Notes: generated by a model from the letters alone, not told the origin. A DNA stretch of 9,780 bases from JAAZNO01 sp012798275 (GCA_035347995.1 DAOPQD010000109.1:1-9780), one strand, 5' to 3'; shown: positions 1-7,375, counted from the stretch's first letter. Numbers and translations are program-made.

Positions 1-11
1 ATTACCGGATT

Positions 12-168
12 CTTCGAAAATGGCCCCGAATGAACACGAATTTCACGAATCAGATTAGAAATTCCTGGCCCCCGGGGCTGCTACGTCCTCAAACAACGCG
101 CTTCAGCGCGGTTGGCTCGTGTCGAACCGGTGAGCCGTCGCCGTCGCTGCTCACGACTCACGACTCAC
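12..168 (+). repeat. Dispersed intergenic repeat, copy 1
   Basis: This stretch fills the gap downstream of gyrA. It begins CTTCGAAAATGGCCCCGAA, runs through an AACACGAATTTCACGAAT block, and ends in a CTCACGACTCAC tail. The same sequence recurs at 9454-9628 and 9670-9780. Bases 12-122 match 9670-9780 at 110 of 111 positions. Two hairpins are visible: CGCGC-TTCA-GCGCG (97-110) and GTGAGC...GCTCAC (130-135 with 149-154). The second lies a few bases past the gyrA stop on the minus strand and could help form the 3' end of that mRNA, although no U tract follows. The tail has lightly tandem GACTCAC units. No protein-coding signal is seen here. Confidence 0.9.
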
Positions 169-169
169 G

Positions 170-2713
170 TTACGCTTTGGCAGCAGCTGGCGGGGGGACG
201 ACGTCCTCTTTGACGCCATTCGTGGCGGCCGCCGCGCCGTTGTTCTCGGCTGCCTCCTCTGGCAGACGTGCCACCGAGGCCACGCGATCCCCTTCCTTGA
301 GGTCAATCAGCTGCACGCCCTGGCTGTAACGCCCCATCTGGGGAATATGGGCGACGCGCGTGCGGATGACGAGGCCATTTTGGGAGATGAGGGTGATTTC
401 ATCCCCCGGCTGCACCACTCGCGCCGCCGTTACAGGGCCGCTCTTGGCGGTGACGTTGTAAGCGCGCAAGCCCTTGCCGCCGCGGCCTTGAATCCTGAAT
501 TCCTCCAGGGCGGTGCGACGCCCGTACCCATTCTCCGAGACGATGAAAAGATCGCCGCCCGGCTCGACGACTTCCATGCTTGTCACGTTGTCTTGAGGGG
601 CAAGCCTCATGCTGGTGACGCCGCGGGCATTGCGTCCCATCGGGCGGACCTCTTGCTCGTTGAAGCGGATGCCCTGCCCTTGCTCGGTGACCAGGATCAC
701 GTCATCGTGCCCCTGGGTGAGCCGCACCCATCCCAGCACGTCGCTATCCTCCAGGGTGATGGCTATCAAGCCGCTGGGGCGCACCGTGATGAACTCGTTC
801 AACGCCATGCGCTTGATCCATCCCTGGCGCGTGACCATCGTCAGAAAATGCCGCTCGTCAAAGGTCCGCACCGCCACGATGGCGGTCACCCGCTCGGAGG
901 GATTGAGCGCCAGGATCCCGGCGATGAGCGATCCCTTGGCGGTGCGATCTGCCTGGGGAATCTGGTAGACCCGCTCCTGATAGACCTTGCCGTGGTCGGT
1001 GAAGAACAGCAGCGTGTCGAGCGTGTTTGCTGCGAGCAGATAGACGATGGCGTCCTCGTCGCGCGTCGTCATGCCGATCACGCCCCGTCCGCCGCGCCCC
1101 TGCGCCTTGTAGACCTTCGTGGGCATGCGCTTGATGTAGCCCCGTTGGGTGATGGGGATCAGGACGCGCTCTTCGGTGACGAAATCTTCCTCGTCCAAAT
1201 CGGCGCCGGCCTGATGCTCGATTTGCGTGCGGCGGGGGTCAGCATAGCTCTCCTGGAGCGCGAGCAGTTCCTCGCGGATCACAGCCCGCTGGCGCAGTGG
1301 CGAGGCCAGCAGATCTTCCAGATAGGCAATCTGCTTGAGCAGTCCTTCATATTCATCGAGCAGCTTCTGGCGTTCCAGCGCCGTCAGCCGTCGCAACTGC
1401 ATGTCGAGAATCGCCTGCGCCTGCGTCTCGGTGAGGGTGAAACCTTCCATGAGGCGCGTGCGAGCCGTCTCCACGTTGGGGGATTCCCGAATGGTGCGGA
1501 TGACTTCGTCGAGATGATCCAGCGCGATGAGCAGCCCTTCCAGGATGTGGGCCCGCGCCTGCGCCTGCCGCAACTCGAAGCGGGCACGGCGGACGACGAT
1601 CTCGATGCGGTGCTCCAGGAAAATGAGCAGCAGGCGCTTGAGCGGCAAAATGCGCGGCTCGTTGTTGACCAGCGCCAGCAGCTGCACGCCAAAAGTGGAT
1701 TGCAGCGGCGTGAACTTGAACAGGCGATTCAGCGCCTTTTGCGGTTGGGCATCCCGTTTGAGCTCGATGATGATCCGCATCCCGCGCTTATCCGACTCGT
1801 CCCGTAAGTCGCTGATCTCCTCCAGTTTCCCACTGCGCACCAGCTCCGCGATGCGTTCCAGCAGGCTCGATTTGTTGAGTTGATAGGGGATCTCGGTCAC
1901 CACGATGCGGAACCGATCGCCGCGCAGCTCCTCGATCTCCGCTTTGGCACGGACAAGGAACTTGCCCCGTCCGGTAGCGTAAGCCTGGACGATGGATTCC
2001 CGGCCCATGATGATGCCGCCGGTGGGGAAATCCGGCCCTTTGATGAACTCCATGAGCTCTTCGACGCCCACTTCCTCCCGCCGATCCCAGTTATCCAACA
2101 AGTGGATGAGCGCCGCGACCGTCTCGCCCAGGTTGTGGGGCGGGATGTTTGTCGCCATGCCGACGGCGATCCCCGACGCGCCGTTGATGAGCAGATTGGG
2201 CAGCTTCGACGGCAGGACTTGCGGCTCCTGCAGCGTGTTGTCGAAGTTATCGCTCCAATCCACCGTCTCCTTTTCGATGTCCATCAGGATTTCCATCGCC
2301 AGCTTGCCCAGGCGCGCCTCGGTGTAGCGCATGGCCGCCGGCGGATCCCCATCAATCGAACCGAAGTTCCCCTGCCCATCCACCAGCATATAGCGCATGG
2401 AGAAATCCTGCGCCAGGCGCGCCATGGCCTCGTAGACCGCCGAATCGCCATGGGGATGGTATTTCCCCAAGACCTCACCGACGATGCGGGCTGATTTCTT
2501 GTACGGCGTGCCGGGACGGATGCCCATGTCGTACATGGCGTAGAGGATGCGGCGCTGTACCGGCTTGAGGCCGTCGCGCGCATCGGGCAACGCGCGCGCC
2601 ACGATCACGCTCATCGCATAATCCAGATAAGCCGAGCGCATCTCGTGGTTGATGTCTATGGTGCGAATGGTTCCAGCAGCAACCGGCGCTGCAAGGGAGA
2701 CTTCATCTTCCAA
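170..2713 (-). CDS. gyrA: DNA gyrase subunit A
   Basis: This is the breakage-reunion subunit of type II topoisomerase, which forms an A2B2 complex with GyrB and introduces negative supercoils using ATP. From the chosen TTG start the protein is 847 residues, the usual size. Seen in the sequence: the winged-helix/tower core; GDSAVYE at 89-95, equivalent to the quinolone-resistance-determining segment, with Ser91 and Glu95 at the E. coli Ser83 and Asp87 positions; catalytic Tyr130 in AAMRYTEARL; and the C-terminal beta-pinwheel from about 510. The GyrA-box position reads QGRGGRG (538-544), with a second QGRGGKG at 742-748. This supports GyrA over ParC, although the canonical box is QRRGG(K/R)G. 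The tail is Ala/Pro-rich. An ATG at 2806 would lengthen the protein by 31 residues, but that extension covers a TATAAT promoter and the Shine-Dalgarno site, so TTG is preferred. gyrB is not in the window. The Ser/Glu pair is of the drug-sensitive type. Confidence 0.97.
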   Translation of the reverse strand: MEDEVSLAAPVAAGTIRTIDINHEMRSAYLDYAMSVIVARALPDARDGLKPVQRRILYAMYDMGIRPGTPYKKSARIVGEVLGKYHPHGDSAVYEAMARLAQDFSMRYMLVDGQGNFGSIDGDPPAAMRYTEARLGKLAMEILMDIEKETVDWSDNFDNTLQEPQVLPSKLPNLLINGASGIAVGMATNIPPHNLGETVAALIHLLDNWDRREEVGVEELMEFIKGPDFPTGGIIMGRESIVQAYATGRGKFLVRAKAEIEELRGDRFRIVVTEIPYQLNKSSLLERIAELVRSGKLEEISDLRDESDKRGMRIIIELKRDAQPQKALNRLFKFTPLQSTFGVQLLALVNNEPRILPLKRLLLIFLEHRIEIVVRRARFELRQAQARAHILEGLLIALDHLDEVIRTIRESPNVETARTRLMEGFTLTETQAQAILDMQLRRLTALERQKLLDEYEGLLKQIAYLEDLLASPLRQRAVIREELLALQESYADPRRTQIEHQAGADLDEEDFVTEERVLIPITQRGYIKRMPTKVYKAQGRGGRGVIGMTTRDEDAIVYLLAANTLDTLLFFTDHGKVYQERVYQIPQADRTAKGSLIAGILALNPSERVTAIVAVRTFDERHFLTMVTRQGWIKRMALNEFITVRPSGLIAITLEDSDVLGWVRLTQGHDDVILVTEQGQGIRFNEQEVRPMGRNARGVTSMRLAPQDNVTSMEVVEPGGDLFIVSENGYGRRTALEEFRIQGRGGKGLRAYNVTAKSGPVTAARVVQPGDEITLISQNGLVIRTRVAHIPQMGRYSQGVQLIDLKEGDRVASVARLPEEAAENNGAAAATNGVKEDVVPPPAAAKA

Positions 2714-2721
2714 GGCCTGTT

Positions 2722-2728
2722 CTCCTCC
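2722..2728 (-). promoter_or_regulatory. Shine-Dalgarno site setting the gyrA TTG start
   Basis: On the minus strand GGAGGAG lies eight bases before TTG at 2713-2711. It is the only strong Shine-Dalgarno match near the start of the conserved GyrA sequence, and it decides the start codon against the upstream ATG at 2806. Confidence 0.85.
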
Positions 2729-2756
2729 AGTGGGGAACTCCAATCTCAGGAAAATA

Positions 2757-2785
2757 ATTATACCCCAAAGAGCCGGGAGAGCGAA
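2757..2785 (-). promoter_or_regulatory. Candidate gyrA sigma-A promoter
   Basis: A perfect -10 TATAAT sits at 2762-2757. At 17-bp spacing the -35 position reads TTCGCT (2785-2780), a weak match at three of six bases. Transcription would begin near 2750, giving a leader of about 37 nt before the TTG start. The -10 is convincing; the -35 is not. Confidence 0.6.
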
Positions 2786-2842
2786 CCCACCCGCCGGCGG
2801 GCGCAAAAGTCCCCCAATTCCCCGAAATCTGGATTTTCCCTA

Positions 2843-2871
2843 TTGACGGGGCCTTGCCCGTGTGTTAAAAT
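2843..2871 (+). promoter_or_regulatory. Extended -10 promoter for the rightward unit
   Basis: TTGACG (2843-2848), a 17-bp spacer and TAAAAT (2866-2871) are preceded by the extended -10 motif TGT (2863-2865). Transcription would start near 2878, about 70 nt before the ATG at 2949. The leader carries the near-palindrome GGGAACATTCCC at 2889-2900, which could be an operator or a small hairpin. The promoter is divergent from that of gyrA, with about 80 bp between the two elements. Confidence 0.75.
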
Positions 2872-2948
2872 ACGATCCGTCTGGACAAGGGAACATTCCC
2901 CTCATCCCGATGGGCGACAAAGCGATTTTATGGGTGAGATTATTCTTT

Positions 2949-3332
2949 ATGTATCCTGACAGCGAGATTCTTTTTCCACCACGGTGTATTTTCCAACTGC
3001 GCGACTTGCGCGGGCCCCAATGGCAACATCTGGTAGAACGTGTGCTGCATCTGCCGCTCAACCATGAGGAAGTGCTGGCGTTTGGCCTGCTGATGATCAG
3101 GTTGGGCAGCTGTCTGACCTGCGACCTCGACAGTTACCGCGCCTCGCTGGGCTGTTGTACCTGCGCGCGGCGTACCATCAGCGGCTTCAAAGGGGACGAT
3201 GAGGAACTTCTCGACCGCTATGACAAATCGCTCATCGAGGTCCGCGCTTATCTCAGCAAAGGCGGCCTGCCCCAATCCGTGGAGTTGATGCTGGCGGAAC
3301 AGGTCCCGAGCGCGCCGAAAGGATTGCCCTGA
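2949..3332 (+). CDS. Small double-CxxC protein, function unknown
   Basis: This is a 127-residue soluble protein with no signal peptide or membrane segment. Its main visible feature is a pair of CxxC motifs, C55-x2-C58 and C69-x2-C72, ten residues apart, with an extra Cys70. That spacing suits a zinc knuckle or ribbon, or a small Fe-S site. The flanks are helical, with LAFGLLMIRLG before the cysteines and the DDEELLDRYDKSL helix after them. I recall similar proteins in Chloroflexota but cannot name a characterised family. The start is a choice among ATGs. The one at 2862 overlaps the promoter, the one at 2910 has no ribosome site, and 2949 has GGTGA about 11 bases upstream. The stop overlaps the next ATG by one base (TGATG), so the two genes are translationally coupled. 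Confidence 0.75.
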   Translation: MYPDSEILFPPRCIFQLRDLRGPQWQHLVERVLHLPLNHEEVLAFGLLMIRLGSCLTCDLDSYRASLGCCTCARRTISGFKGDDEELLDRYDKSLIEVRAYLSKGGLPQSVELMLAEQVPSAPKGLP

Positions 3333-4906
3333 TGCATCGGCGGTGGCCGATCGGAGCTCTCGTGATCGCCGCACTCCTGGGTGCGGCGATTGTGTTTCTC
3401 CCCTGGCGCGACGGGCTGTACGCGGTCACCGGCGAGGAGGCGGTGCTGCCCCAACTGCGGGGAGGAGTGCAGTGGGCCTTCAACTGGACCCGCCCTCTGC
3501 CGCACACCGCCGATGGTGTCCCGGTGACTCCGGCTGGACTGGCTCCCTTCGGCGTCAACACTTTCCTCAACCTCGAGGTGGAGCCGGCGAAACGCGAGCG
3601 CTCACTCCAGATGATTGCCGACGCCGGCTTCCGCTGGATCCGCCAGGAATTCACGTGGGAGGACATTGAAATCCACGGCAAGGGCGACTTCGAGGATCGC
3701 CGTCACGAACCCTATCGCCCGGCGTGGGAGAAGTACGATCAGATCGTGGCGCTGGCCGAGGCCTATGACCTGGGCCTCATCGTGCGGCTGAGCAATCCCC
3801 CCGCCTGGTCGCGCGCGGCCGGCGATGACAGGGGCACCTACGCCCCGCCCGACAATTTCGAGGACTACGCCGACTTCGTCGAGACGGTGGTGCGCCGCTA
3901 TAAAGGTCGAATCCACTATTACCAGCTCTGGAATGAGCCGAACATCTACCCCGAATGGGGCAATCAGCCCGTAGATCCCGTCGCTTACACCCGCCTGCTC
4001 TGCCTGGCGTATGCGCGCGTCAAAGCGGTAGACCCCGAAGCCGTCGTCATCAGCGGCGCGCTCGCGCCCACCGATCAGCTGGGCACGCTGCGGCCCGATG
4101 GCGGTAACAATCTCATGGACGTGATCTTCTTGCAGCGGATGTATGATGCTGGTGCACGAGAGTGCTTCGACGTGTTGGCGCTCAACGACTACATGCTGTG
4201 GTCCGGGCCCAGCGATCGCCGAATGCGCCCGCACGTGATCAATTTCTCGCGCCCGCAATGGATTCGGGACGTGATGGTCGCCAACGGTGACGCCGCCAAG
4301 CCCATCTGGCTCACGGAAATGAACAGCAACGTCGTCCCCGAAGGCCTCCCCACCAATTTCGGGCGGGTGACGGAAGCGCAGCAGGCGCGCTACGCCGTCG
4401 AGGCTTTGGAGCGCGTCCAGCGCGAGTGGCCCTGGGTGGGGATGGTGGACGTGTGGTTTTTCAAGCGCCCCACGGACCTGGAGCGGGACCAATCGTGGTA
4501 CTACTTTCGCCTCGTCGAGCCGGATTTCACGCCGCTGCCAGTCTACACCGCGTTGAAGGAGTATCTCACGACGCTGGAGCCGACGCTTTATCGCGGCTGG
4601 CATCTGGCGAACACCTGGCAGGCGGCTTACGCGGGCGAGTGGCAGCCCGCTGGAGATGAAGCCCCCGGCGCGCAGCAGGGCTTGCGCGGCGCGACGCTCT
4701 CGCTGACGTGGGAAGGGCGCGCTTTGGAGCTGCACACTCAGGCCGATGGCGTCGTTCAACTCGCGCTGGATGGGGGCCCGCCTCAGGAAGTGGCCCTCAC
4801 GTCAGACCCGCTGGTCGTGGGGCAAAGTTGGCTGCCGGAGCGCCATACCGCCACTCTTACCGTCGTTGAGGGGAAGGTCGTCATTACCGCCCTGCGCGTG
4901 CGCTGA
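3332..4906 (+). CDS. Membrane-anchored clan GH-A glycoside hydrolase-like protein
   Basis: The 524-residue protein probably acts on a glycan outside the membrane. Residues 5-25 (WPIGALVIAALLG...) form an uncleaved anchor or signal. Residues about 70-415 look like a (beta/alpha)8 barrel of the GH-A type, nearest to the GH39, GH5 or GH42-like cellulase superfamily. The barrel includes GVNTFLNLE (74-82), a substrate-groove segment RLSNPPAWSR (152-161), the acid/base motif WNEPN with Glu202, and the strand-end nucleophile WLTEMN with Glu329. The C-terminal 100 residues, rich in beta strand (TLSLTWEGRALELHT; HTATLTVVEGKV), look like a carbohydrate-binding-type jelly roll. Substrate cannot be read from the sequence. 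The start codon overlaps the stop of the double-CxxC gene. Both catalytic acids are present, so activity is plausible; the exact GH family is uncertain. Confidence 0.85.
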   Translation: MHRRWPIGALVIAALLGAAIVFLPWRDGLYAVTGEEAVLPQLRGGVQWAFNWTRPLPHTADGVPVTPAGLAPFGVNTFLNLEVEPAKRERSLQMIADAGFRWIRQEFTWEDIEIHGKGDFEDRRHEPYRPAWEKYDQIVALAEAYDLGLIVRLSNPPAWSRAAGDDRGTYAPPDNFEDYADFVETVVRRYKGRIHYYQLWNEPNIYPEWGNQPVDPVAYTRLLCLAYARVKAVDPEAVVISGALAPTDQLGTLRPDGGNNLMDVIFLQRMYDAGARECFDVLALNDYMLWSGPSDRRMRPHVINFSRPQWIRDVMVANGDAAKPIWLTEMNSNVVPEGLPTNFGRVTEAQQARYAVEALERVQREWPWVGMVDVWFFKRPTDLERDQSWYYFRLVEPDFTPLPVYTALKEYLTTLEPTLYRGWHLANTWQAAYAGEWQPAGDEAPGAQQGLRGATLSLTWEGRALELHTQADGVVQLALDGGPPQEVALTSDPLVVGQSWLPERHTATLTVVEGKVVITALRVR

Positions 4907-4942
4907 AAGAGAGCCTTGGGGGGTCCGCTCCCGGCCATGCCT

Positions 4943-5002
4943 GAAGGAAGCGCCATGCGCTGGCGCACACCATCCAAAAATGAAAACAACGTGGGCACGT
5001 GT
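4943..5002 (-). repeat. Inverted fragment of the dispersed repeat
   Basis: It occupies the 130-bp gap between two convergent genes. Read on the minus strand, 4986-4943 matches 9630-9673 at 37 of 44 positions, and 5001-4980 matches 9399-9420 at 20 of 22. It contains a hairpin, GCGCCA (4950-4955) with TGGCGC (4961-4966), that sits between the two 3' ends and could act as a bidirectional mRNA end. No T tract follows. The rest of 4907-5036 shows nothing else recognisable. Confidence 0.75.
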
Positions 5003-5036
5003 TTATTTTCGAAAGAGGCGGTCGTCCCGGAGAAAA

Positions 5037-5603
5037 TCAGAGGTCGTCCTCGGGGGTAGGACGCCCGTAGAAACAGAGCATCACGCTGCCGTATTGACGT
5101 TGATCGAAGAGCACGAGATGCTGTAACGGCAGCTCCTCGAACTCTACGGGGTGAATCTGCACGATGACCCACCCGTCTTCTGCCAGCCACTCCATCTGCT
5201 GATCCAACCGCGACAGCGTCTGTTTCCACAAGCCACGGTATTGCGGCGGCGCGACGTAGATAAAGTCAAAGGCGCCCGTCGCGGGCCGTCCCAGATATTG
5301 GAAGACATCCGCCTTGCGCACCTCGGCGCCGGTTTGCAGCCCCGTGAGGTTCAAGTTCTGGTGAATGGTGCGCAGCGCGGCTTCGCCTTGCTCTACGAAG
5401 ACCGCGCGCGTCGCCCCCCGGCTCAGGGCCTCGATGCCTACCTGTCCCGTTCCCGCGAAGAGGTCGAGAAACGTCGCTTCCTGCACGCTCTCGCCCAAGA
5501 TGCTGAACAGCGCCGACTTAGCGCGATCGGTGATGGGACGGGTGCCCGGCCCCGGAACGGAGCGCAATGGACGCCCTTTGGCTTTGCCTGCTATGACCCG
5601 CAT
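5037..5603 (-). CDS. rsmD: 16S rRNA (guanine-966 N2)-methyltransferase RsmD
   Basis: The enzyme uses S-adenosylmethionine to methylate the amino group of G966 in 16S rRNA during 30S assembly. The 188-residue length is typical. The N-terminus MRVIAGKAKGRPL and the TRPITDRAKSALFSIL segment (21-35) are diagnostic for the family. SAM-binding motif I is DLFAGTGQVGIEALSRGA (47-64). Motif IV, normally (D/N)PP(F/Y), reads APPQY at 118-122, so the catalytic acidic or amide residue is replaced by Ala. I have an impression, not a check, that this variant occurs in related bacteria. The ATG lies 12 bases after the stop of the Amt-like gene. Its ribosome site AGAGGAAG overlaps that stop, implying coupled expression. 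coaD, a frequent partner of rsmD, is absent. Confidence 0.93.
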   Translation of the reverse strand: MRVIAGKAKGRPLRSVPGPGTRPITDRAKSALFSILGESVQEATFLDLFAGTGQVGIEALSRGATRAVFVEQGEAALRTIHQNLNLTGLQTGAEVRKADVFQYLGRPATGAFDFIYVAPPQYRGLWKQTLSRLDQQMEWLAEDGWVIVQIHPVEFEELPLQHLVLFDQRQYGSVMLCFYGRPTPEDDL

Positions 5604-5615
5604 GGCAACTTCCTC

Positions 5616-6989
5616 TCACTCCGCGACGGGCGTCTCATCGTCCGCCGGCTCCGTTGCCGGCGCGACGGTTTCTTCTGCAGGGGCAGCCTCCACCGTCAGG
5701 GCGGTCGCCGGCTCATCCGGCGCTGCGACCTCGCTCACGGGCCGCGCTTCGACAGTCGGATGAACGCGCGGCAGGCTCAGGCGGCTGATCCCGCCCAGTA
5801 GCAGGCCCCACAAGAGGCCCCAGGCGCCCACGGCCAGCAGCCCGAGCAGCTGTGCCACGAGCTGCGATTCCCCTTGCGCGAACAGGCCCGCCACACCGCG
5901 GGGGCCCGCCATGCCGTTCCAGCCCGCGCCGGCGCGGCCATCGGCGAAGAGGCCTACGCTCAACAGGCCCCACAGTCCTCCCGTCAACCCCAGCGCGACC
6001 GTCGCGGCGCTATCCCGCAGGCGCAAGACGGCCTCGGTCACAAAGAGCATGAAGGGGAACAACAGCCCCGCCATGAGGCCCACGAGCAACGCAGCCCACG
6101 GGGGAAGGAAAGCCGCGCCCGCGAGGATCGCTCCCCAACCCGCCGTGAGGCCTCGCGCCGCAAACAGCGGCTCGATCTCACCGGTCGCGAGCCAGGCGTA
6201 AAATTGTGAGGTGAAAACCGCTCCCGCCATCCCCAAGAACACGTTGATGGCAGCGCGGTTCCAGTCGAAGGTCGCGCCGTAGAAATGAAACGGCCCGGCG
6301 AGCGTCCAGCCAATCCAGCCGAGCCCCACGCAAAGCGCGCCGAGATTCGCCAGAAGGGGGTAATGCGCCGGCGGCGGGGCGGGGTTTCCCGTAAGCGGGC
6401 GGCGCGGTTGCAACAGCAGCACCCCCGCCGCGAAACTGGCCGGCAGCCAGAGCAACAACGCGCTGCCGCCATAATCCACAAAGCCGTGTCCCAGCTCCAG
6501 GGTGTGGCCCAGATGCGCAAGCCAGCCGCCGCCCCAGACCCAGCACGCGGCCACCGGTGCTACGAGGGCCCCCGTCAGGGCGGCGGCGCTGACGCTGAGC
6601 CAGCGTCGCGCCTCGGCGAGGGCCAGCGTCACCAGGAGCACCGCGCTCGCCATGATGGGCAGATAGCTCAGGAACAGTCCCAGCGCCGTCGGGGAAACGA
6701 TCTCGCCGGCGTCCCAGGTGAGGCCGAAGCCGCTCATGCCAAAGAGGCCAAGGTCGGCCTCCCTGCCGTAGAGGCGGCCCAGCCCCTGCAATCCCGGGTC
6801 GGGGTTGACGACATAAGCGCCGCCGAGGTGTAAGCCGTAGCCCAACGCCCAGTAGCCGATGACCGCGAGCGCCAGCGCCAGCGCCGCCAGCGGCGTGACG
6901 CGGCGCGCTTTAGGTGGCTCCAATCCACCCCAGGTCAGCAGCAACAATCCAATGGGGATCAGATACCCCCAGAGCCAGTTGGTTTGCAT
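5616..6989 (-). CDS. Amt/Rh/MEP-family membrane protein lacking the twin histidines
   Basis: The 457-residue polytopic protein has about ten or eleven membrane segments. Family marks are visible: GYWALGYGLHLGG (45-57), WVWGGGWLAHLG (150-161), VDYGGS (171-176, equivalent to the Asp160 segment of AmtB), NVFLGMAGAVFTS (249-261), and GLTAGWGAILAGAAFLPPWAA with its following helix (280-312). True ammonium channels carry two pore histidines. The first, in DFAGGxVVH, is Leu180 here, and the second, in VHGVCG, falls in the His-free stretch 328-346. Asp172 is kept. The tail (about 408-457) is Pro/Ala/Glu-rich and lacks the usual GLD...EHG regulatory motif. The ATG at 6989 is preceded by GGAG at seven bases. 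An in-frame extension to 7403 only translates the heptamer array and is rejected. Ammonium conduction is doubtful; a sensor or an altered channel is possible. Confidence 0.85.
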   Translation of the reverse strand: MQTNWLWGYLIPIGLLLLTWGGLEPPKARRVTPLAALALALAVIGYWALGYGLHLGGAYVVNPDPGLQGLGRLYGREADLGLFGMSGFGLTWDAGEIVSPTALGLFLSYLPIMASAVLLVTLALAEARRWLSVSAAALTGALVAPVAACWVWGGGWLAHLGHTLELGHGFVDYGGSALLLWLPASFAAGVLLLQPRRPLTGNPAPPPAHYPLLANLGALCVGLGWIGWTLAGPFHFYGATFDWNRAAINVFLGMAGAVFTSQFYAWLATGEIEPLFAARGLTAGWGAILAGAAFLPPWAALLVGLMAGLLFPFMLFVTEAVLRLRDSAATVALGLTGGLWGLLSVGLFADGRAGAGWNGMAGPRGVAGLFAQGESQLVAQLLGLLAVGAWGLLWGLLLGGISRLSLPRVHPTVEARPVSEVAAPDEPATALTVEAAPAEETVAPATEPADDETPVAE

Positions 6990-7026
6990 AAAGTCACTCC
7001 AAGAATGGGATGAGCACGTGCCCTTT

Positions 7027-7055
7027 AGTTTACCAGACTCCGGCGAATCCGCCAA
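7027..7055 (-). promoter_or_regulatory. Candidate proximal promoter of the Amt-like/rsmD pair
   Basis: TTGGCG (7055-7050), a 17-bp spacer and TAAACT (7032-7027) are preceded by an extended -10 TGG. A start near 7020 would give a leader of about 30 nt. It sits directly between the heptamer array and the gene, so the gene need not depend on the upstream RNA promoter. Both hexamers are four-of-six matches. Confidence 0.5.
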
Positions 7056-7060
7056 TGGGG

Positions 7061-7375
7061 GCTGGGTGCTGGGGGCTGGAAGCTGGTTGCTGGTTGCTGG
7101 TTGCTGGAAGCTGGTTGCTGGATGCTGGTTGCTGGTTGCTGGAAGCTGGTTGCTGGGGGCTGGGTGCTGGTTGCTGGGGGCTGGTTGCTGGGGGCTGGAT
7201 GCTGGATGCTGGAGGCTGGAAGCTGGTTGCTGGGTGCTGGAAGCTGGTTGCTGGGTGCTGGAAGCTGGTTGCTGGGGGCTGGGGGCTGGAGGCTGGATGC
7301 TGGAGGCTGGAGGCTGGTTGCTGGAAGCTGGTTGCTGGGGGCTGGTTGCTGGAGGCTGGTTGCTGGGTGCTGGGG
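7061..7375. repeat. Heptanucleotide tandem array, 45 units of GCTGGNN
   Basis: Forty-five uninterrupted units follow one another with no indel (315 bp), and each begins GCTGG on the plus strand. The last two bases vary: TT 16, GG 8, AA 7, GT 5, AG 5, AT 4. C never appears there, nor do GA, TA or TG. The plus strand therefore has one C per unit and many G runs. Because seven is not a multiple of three, most frames stay open on both strands and give spurious Cys/Trp/Gly/Leu or Pro/Ser/Gln/Asn-rich proteins. It resembles in kind the heptanucleotide STRR repeats known from filamentous cyanobacteria. It lies in the 5' region of the Amt-like gene. Confidence 0.97.

Noticed and set aside
347..1807. 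Long 486-codon plus-strand frame opposite gyrA
   Set aside because: It is the antisense shadow of a certain gyrA gene, with no family-like sequence. High GC keeps the opposite strand open.
3602..4759. 385-codon minus-strand frame opposite the hydrolase
   Set aside because: The plus-strand frame has GH-A motifs with both catalytic Glu residues; the minus frame has none and is a shadow.
7061..7375. Chi-like recombination hotspot
   Set aside because: Units share GCTGG with E. coli Chi (GCTGGTGG), but the needed TG dinucleotide is exactly what is absent, so no full Chi occurs. Chi differs between phyla anyway.
7061..7375. CRISPR array
   Set aside because: Seven-base units with no spacers and no cas genes nearby.
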